NCBI GenBank assembly: GCA_947630345.1
Contig: CANRHF010000055.1
Coordinates: 1 to 10,962, forward strand
Direction: 5' to 3'
Source of the DNA: an uncultured Oscillospiraceae bacterium
GTDB taxonomy: Bacteria > Bacillota > Clostridia > Oscillospirales > Oscillospiraceae
Length of the DNA: 10,962 nucleotides
Both the position numbers and the translations under genes were made by a program. Of the stretch, positions 7,513 to 10,962 are shown piece after piece; position 1 is the first letter of the stretch, and every line of letters begins with the position of its first letter. A model generated the notes under the pieces. It was not told where the DNA came from. It was given only the letters and a program-made list of their open reading frames with translations, and searched no databases.

Positions 7513-8814
7513 TCAGGGCGTACTGCCTTGCGGGACGTCCAAAATCTCCACATGGGGATGGCCCTCCCGATAGGCCGGCCATCCCGGATCACCGGTCCGG
7601 ATGAACTGCGCCCAGGCGTCCAGCATTCTTTCCGAGAGGGTGTAGTCCGACGGGGCGAGAGGCCGCCAGCAGCGGTCCAGGGTACCAAACATGTACCAGA
7701 GCTCGGCAGAGTGGAAGGCACCCATATCGTCTCCCGGGAGATGCCGGCGGAAGTAGTAGAGGTAGGTGTGGGGGTTTTCCTTTTGCATGGTGCAGAAGGC
7801 GATGTTGCTCTGGTGCAGGGGATCGTCTGCAGGGGCGGCACCACCGGAACCCAGGTCGTTTTCATTGCTGCCGATGAGGTAGGAGATGGGGAGAACACTG
7901 CCGTGCTCCAGGGCCTCGTCGCAGGTCTCCAGCAGGCTGTATCTGTCTACCTGGGGACAGAAAGGCAGAACGCATCCGGTCTTTGCCGCTACAGACTGCC
8001 AGAGGGGCATTGCCAGGAGCAACAGTTCCTGAGGTGTCTTCTGATAGAGATCTGCCAGCGTGAGGCCCATCTCACCCATGGCAGCGGCCACGGCGCTTTC
8101 CAGCTGGCCCTGGTGAAGGGTATTCACCGGCAATGGACTGCGGTATCCGCCACCGCTCTGGATTACGGCGCCATGGAGTTTGCCTCGCACCAAGGGAGAG
8201 CTGACCAGCGCCCGCACGCTCATGGCGCCGGCAGACTGGCCCAGGATGGTGATCTTCTCCGGGTCTCCGCCGAAGGCTTGGATGTGCGTCCGCACCCAGT
8301 CTATGGCGGCAATCTGGTCCAGCAGGCCGTAGTTGCCGCTATGGCCGTCCCGGGCGGTGAGGCCTGGATGGGCGAAATATCCCAGCAGACCTAGTCGGTA
8401 TCCCACGGTGACCAGGATCACGCCCCGCCGCGCGTAGGACGCGCCGTCGTACTCCATCTCAGAGCAGTACCCGCCCACAAAAGCGCCGCCGTGAAACCAG
8501 ACGGCTACAGGACAGGGCTCTGTTGAAGCTTTCGGAGTCCAGATATTTAGGTAGAGGCAGTCCTCGCTCTGTGCCGGGGTAAAGGCGGGGTCGCGATAGA
8601 ACTCCTTGTGGTAGAAGCTGCCCGGCTCCTGGGACCCCTGGGGCGCCATGGGCGGGAAGCGGTCTGCCGCATAGACACCCTCCCACGGGTCCAGTCTCTC
8701 CGGGGCGTGCCAGCGGAGCGGGCCCACCGGTGGCTTGGCGTAGGGAACGCCTTTGAATACAAAACATGTGTCTGTCTCTATGCCTTGAATTTTTCCCAGT
8801 GCGGTCTGTACCAT
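7513..8814 (-). CDS. Type-B carboxylesterase (433 aa)
   Basis: Alpha/beta-hydrolase-fold serine esterase of the carboxylesterase/p-nitrobenzyl-esterase family, acting on short ester bonds. Evidence in order: FKGVPYAKPP (20-29) near the N-terminus, the family signature SEDCLYLNIW (83-92), the oxyanion-hole HGGAF (108-112), nucleophile S194 in GQSAG (192-196), and catalytic H368 in GAFHSAELWYMFG (365-377). The acid residue probably lies in GSNENDLG (315-322): D320 aligns with the usual Glu, though E318 is close. At 433 residues it is shorter than the usual ~500. The N-terminus MVQTALGKIQG has no signal peptide, so it is likely cytoplasmic. The ATG at 8814 has AGGAGG (8824-8829) 9 nt upstream, directly after the TAG of the small ORF, so the two are in tight operon arrangement. 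Among glycosidase genes it plausibly removes acyl groups (acetyl, malonyl or hydroxycinnamoyl) from glycosides; the substrate is inferred only from context. Confidence 0.93.
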   Translation of the reverse strand: MVQTALGKIQGIETDTCFVFKGVPYAKPPVGPLRWHAPERLDPWEGVYAADRFPPMAPQGSQEPGSFYHKEFYRDPAFTPAQSEDCLYLNIWTPKASTEPCPVAVWFHGGAFVGGYCSEMEYDGASYARRGVILVTVGYRLGLLGYFAHPGLTARDGHSGNYGLLDQIAAIDWVRTHIQAFGGDPEKITILGQSAGAMSVRALVSSPLVRGKLHGAVIQSGGGYRSPLPVNTLHQGQLESAVAAAMGEMGLTLADLYQKTPQELLLLAMPLWQSVAAKTGCVLPFCPQVDRYSLLETCDEALEHGSVLPISYLIGSNENDLGSGGAAPADDPLHQSNIAFCTMQKENPHTYLYYFRRHLPGDDMGAFHSAELWYMFGTLDRCWRPLAPSDYTLSERMLDAWAQFIRTGDPGWPAYREGHPHVEILDVPQGSTP

Positions 8815-8823
8815 TGTGTGGTC

Positions 8824-8829
8824 CCTCCT
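8824..8829 (-). promoter_or_regulatory. Ribosome binding site of the carboxylesterase gene
   Basis: AGGAGG on the minus strand immediately follows the TAG of the small upstream ORF (8830-8832) and lies 9 nt before the ATG at 8814. It supports that start and suggests coupling with the preceding ORF. Confidence 0.8.
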
Positions 8830-9135
8830 CTATTGATCCAGCTGGCACCGCAGGAAGGCCAGCAGGTGATTCAGACACTCCTTCGCGCAGGGCTCCGAGG
8901 CAAACTTCTGCAGGTAGCCGTGGTTCAGTTTGCCATACTCCGGTCCGCGGTAGAAGAACGTGTGATCTGCGCCGATGGCGGTTAGTTTCTCCGCCAGGTC
9001 CTGGGCGGAGTCCATGGTGATCACGTTGTATCCCAGTTTGGCCAGTGCCGCGCTGAAATCCACATCCCGCTCAGCGGCAACCGCCAGGGGGTCACCTACC
9101 ACCTTGTCTCCGATAGGGAAGAATCTGCCGCTCAT
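8830..9135 (-). CDS. Small ORF resembling the C-terminal part of an alpha/beta hydrolase (101 aa)
   Basis: I do not recognise this gene with certainty. The region downstream of residue 40 (DSAQDLAEKLTAIGADHTFF, then YRGPEYGKLNHGYL, then AKECLNHLLAFL) looks like the last helix-strand-His-helix segment of an alpha/beta hydrolase, with the His-Gly at residues 72-73 in the catalytic-histidine position. No nucleophile motif (GxSxG) is present, so alone it should not be an esterase. The ATG at 9135 has GGAGG about 12 nt upstream; a GTG at 9144 (104 aa) and a GTG at 9102 inside the overlap are alternatives. It overlaps the tannase-family gene by 44 nt in another frame, and its TAG abuts the carboxylesterase ribosome binding site. 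It could be a truncated hydrolase left by deletion or a genuine small protein. Its codon use looks like its neighbours', so any truncation is not old. Confidence 0.55.
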   Translation of the reverse strand: MSGRFFPIGDKVVGDPLAVAAERDVDFSAALAKLGYNVITMDSAQDLAEKLTAIGADHTFFYRGPEYGKLNHGYLQKFASEPCAKECLNHLLAFLRCQLDQ

Positions 9136-10540
9136 ACGCCACACTGCCCTCCAGGAAGGGGCTCAGGGGGTTGCCCTTTTGGAAGGCCACCGGCCAGAGA
9201 GCATCCGGCGCCTTGCCGGTCTCCACCCACTCCTTCAGGGCGAAGAGGGCGGAGTGTCTGCTGTCCCTGGGCGAGGCGGGGTAAATGCTGGCGGCGTCCT
9301 GCAGTCCGGGGCCGCCGGAGCCGTGGGCCATACCGGGGACCAGAAACAGCCGGAAGAAGTCCTGGGTGTCTCCCATCCGGTCCTGGACGGAACGGTAGTA
9401 GCGGATAGAACTGGTGTACGGAATGATGGGATCTGCGGTGCCGTGGACCAGGAGCAGCTTGCCGCCCCGGTCCCGGAAGGGAGCAAGATCGGGACTGGTG
9501 GCGTTGAGTGCCCCGTCTAATGTCTCCCGTACTTTCTGCACATCGCAGTGGAAGTCAAAGGCGGTGAGGTCAAAATCGGCGCCCAGAGCCCAGCGGAGGA
9601 TGTAGAGATAGCCATGTGCAAAGTCCCGCTGGCACCGGGACACCAGAGACAGGTCTTCAGCCTCGCTGCCGGGCATCAGGGTGGGCTCGTAGATCCGTTT
9701 GCCGTTCGCCGGGTCTGTGGTGCCCTCCTGGATCTTGAGACGGGCCTGGATCTGCCGCTCGGTGATGCCGGCCTTTTCCAGTACATCCCGCGTGAGCGTA
9801 ATGGCTGCCGGGTGATAGAGGAAGTCATCACCGGGCCGGCGGCCGCCGATCTCGCCGCAGTTTTCCAGAATAGCTGCCACCATGCGGGCCTCGTCCTCTT
9901 TCGTAAAGAGTCCCTCCGCCGCCTGGCCGCCCAGGGCCAGCCAGTCCCGGAGAAAGGCGATGTGCAGATTGGTCCTGTCAAAAGCGGGGGCGAGGGCGAG
10001 AATGCCGTCGTAGTCCTCTGGGTACCGCTGGGCCTCCATCAGGGCCTGCTGGCCGCCGGTGGAGTTGCCGGTGAAGTAGGCGTGGTTCTGGGGCTTTCCG
10101 TAGAAGACCTGGATCAGGGTTTTGGCCGCCAGGGTCATGAGATGGGTGGCCCGGTGGCCGAAGTCCTCCCAGACCGCTGGATTGCCCACACCGCTGTCCG
10201 GCCCGGCAGAGGTGCCCATGTCCGTGTTGGCCACGGCAAAGCCCATGCGCAGGGGGCCTGTCATAAGGATGGGCACGATCATGCCGGCAGACCCGCCGTT
10301 GCCCACGCCCAGAAGGTCTCCGTTCCAGGTCTCTGTGGGCAGCCATACCTCTATCTTAATGTTGCTGCGGGGCTCCGGGCGGCAGGTCACGGCGATGCGG
10401 ATGTGCTCCGGCAGCGGCTGGGACGGGATGCCGGGAAAGAAACTGGTGGTTTCTTCTGGTTTCCACTCCACGGCGGTGACGGTGCCGAAGGGGATGGGAG
10501 TATGGTAAAGCTGCTGGTGCATGTCATCCGATAAGAGCAT
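9092..10540 (-). CDS. Tannase/feruloyl-esterase family hydrolase lacking the catalytic-site disulfide cysteines (482 aa)
   Basis: Serine esterase of the tannase/feruloyl esterase family, which cleaves esters of phenolic acids such as gallate or ferulate. Evidence: WNGDLLGVGNGG (72-83) and VANTDMGT (103-110) from the N-terminal core; nucleophile S160 in TGNSTGGQQ (157-165); YPEDYDGILALAPA (173-186); catalytic D370 in HGTADPIIPY (366-375); H406 in VPGMAHGSGGPG (401-412). In characterised members the nucleophile and histidine are each next to a Cys, joined in the CS-D-HC disulfide motif. Here those positions are N159 and G407, so the disulfide is absent. There is also no signal peptide, consistent with a cytoplasmic form. 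Residues about 190-355 correspond to the variable lid domain. The ATG at 10540 has AAGGAGG (10547-10553) 6 nt upstream, and the gene follows GH3 by 34 nt. Family assignment is strong; preference for gallate, ferulate or another acyl group is unknown. Confidence 0.92.
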   Translation of the reverse strand: MLLSDDMHQQLYHTPIPFGTVTAVEWKPEETTSFFPGIPSQPLPEHIRIAVTCRPEPRSNIKIEVWLPTETWNGDLLGVGNGGSAGMIVPILMTGPLRMGFAVANTDMGTSAGPDSGVGNPAVWEDFGHRATHLMTLAAKTLIQVFYGKPQNHAYFTGNSTGGQQALMEAQRYPEDYDGILALAPAFDRTNLHIAFLRDWLALGGQAAEGLFTKEDEARMVAAILENCGEIGGRRPGDDFLYHPAAITLTRDVLEKAGITERQIQARLKIQEGTTDPANGKRIYEPTLMPGSEAEDLSLVSRCQRDFAHGYLYILRWALGADFDLTAFDFHCDVQKVRETLDGALNATSPDLAPFRDRGGKLLLVHGTADPIIPYTSSIRYYRSVQDRMGDTQDFFRLFLVPGMAHGSGGPGLQDAASIYPASPRDSRHSALFALKEWVETGKAPDALWPVAFQKGNPLSPFLEGSVAYERQILPYRRQGGR

Positions 10541-10546
10541 AGAGAT

Positions 10547-10553
10547 CCTCCTT
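10547..10553 (-). promoter_or_regulatory. Ribosome binding site of the tannase-family gene
   Basis: AAGGAGG on the minus strand lies 6 nt before the ATG at 10540, within the 34-bp spacer after the GH3 stop. It supports M1 over the in-frame Met at residue 7. Confidence 0.85.
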
Positions 10554-10574
10554 GTCTAAAGTTAGGGGTTGCCG

Positions 10575-10962
10575 TCAGGAGAGGGTCTTGGACAGAGCCA
10601 GCACCCTCCCGGCGCACTTCTCCAAGTCAGCGCGGGTGATCTCACCGCTTTCAAGACCCGCCAGGATGCCGTCTACATCCTCCTTGGAGCCGGCCATGAT
10701 AAGGTCGTTCCCGGCCTTGACGCACTGGGCCGGGCTGCTGCCCCCGTGAACGCCTGTGTTGAATTTGTCGTTGGTCGTTCCCCAATCGGTCATAACGATC
10801 CCTTCAAAGCCCCACTCGTCACGAAGAATGTCCGTCAGCAGATCGCGGCGGTTGGCGGTATGGACACCGTTCAGGAGGTTGTAGGAGGTCATCAGAGCCT
10901 TGGGCGCGGATTCCTTAACGCAAATTTCAAAGCCTTTTAGGTAGATATTTGCGTAAAAGAAT
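10575..10962 (-). CDS. GH3 family beta-glycosidase, C-terminal 128 residues (5' part beyond window)
   Basis: Retaining beta-glycosidase, usually beta-glucosidase or beta-xylosidase. The frame enters from the right edge; the ATG at 10892 is internal because the conserved sequence continues upstream of it (YLKGFEICVKESAPKA). Motifs: MTSYNLLNG (24-32 of the visible part), LLTDILRDEWGFEG (41-54), and VMTDWGTTN (56-64) with nucleophile D59, then KAGNDLIMAGS and a final helix ending RVLALSKTLS before TGA at 10575-10577. These belong to the (alpha/beta)8 domain that is N-terminal in most GH3 proteins, yet here the protein ends right after it. So either this is a domain-permuted GH3 enzyme with the alpha/beta-sandwich domain first, as known from some ruminococcal beta-glucosidases, or a single-domain form. 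It is followed by the tannase-family gene after 34 bp. The sugar specificity cannot be read from this fragment. Confidence 0.93.
   Translation of the reverse strand, partial: FFYANIYLKGFEICVKESAPKALMTSYNLLNGVHTANRRDLLTDILRDEWGFEGIVMTDWGTTNDKFNTGVHGGSSPAQCVKAGNDLIMAGSKEDVDGILAGLESGEITRADLEKCAGRVLALSKTLS

Noticed and set aside
6430..8394. A 654-residue open frame on the plus strand, with other long plus-strand frames at 499-1356, 4655-5668, 1675-2433 and 9548-10534
   Set aside because: They lie antisense to clearly recognised minus-strand genes, have no family-like motifs, and are His/Gly/Val/Ala-rich, as expected from GC-rich codon mirroring.

Overview
This window is 10.96 kb of a single-strand gene cluster. 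Every gene I can support is on the minus strand, so transcription runs from the right edge (10962) to the left edge (1). The DNA is GC-rich. Starts are preceded by strong Shine-Dalgarno sequences, mostly AGGAGG. Protein styles (GH2 with a DUF4982-like tail, a paired LmrCD-type ABC exporter, a tannase-fold esterase without a signal peptide) suggest a high-GC anaerobic Bacillota/Clostridia member, such as a gut Oscillospiraceae-type organism. The organism is an inference; no rRNA or other marker gene is present.

Layout in transcription order: (1) the 3' end of a GH3 glycosidase whose TIM-barrel domain is C-terminal (10575-10962, cut by the window edge); (2) a tannase/feruloyl-esterase-family hydrolase (9092-10540); (3) a ~101-residue ORF resembling the C-terminal part of an alpha/beta hydrolase, overlapping the tannase tail (8830-9135); (4) a type-B carboxylesterase (7513-8814); (5) a first ABC exporter half-transporter broken by one in-frame TAG (5647-7425); (6) a second, intact ABC exporter half-transporter joined to it by an ATGA overlap (3887-5650); (7) a 148-bp gap holding a decayed 3' end of another alpha/beta hydrolase; (8) a GH2 glycosidase (1306-3738); (9) a GH78 alpha-L-rhamnosidase running off the left edge (1-1293).

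Together the genes look like a catabolic locus for acylated, rhamnose-bearing plant glycosides such as phenolic, flavonoid or saponin glycosides. Esterases would remove acyl groups, GH78 rhamnose, and GH2/GH3 beta-linked sugars. None of the enzymes with a visible N-terminus has a signal peptide, so the work is probably cytoplasmic. The ABC pair has exporter rather than importer architecture, so a role in expelling aglycones or phenolic acids is an attractive guess. The importer and regulator are not in the window. Gaps are short and I see no convincing internal promoter or terminator, so the cluster is probably one operon continuing beyond both edges.

The most unusual points are the nonsense codon in the first ABC gene at a position where its partner has Trp; the fossil hydrolase tail between the ABC pair and GH2; a tannase-family enzyme lacking both cysteines of the usual CS-D-HC catalytic disulfide; and the apparently permuted domain order of the GH3 enzyme.
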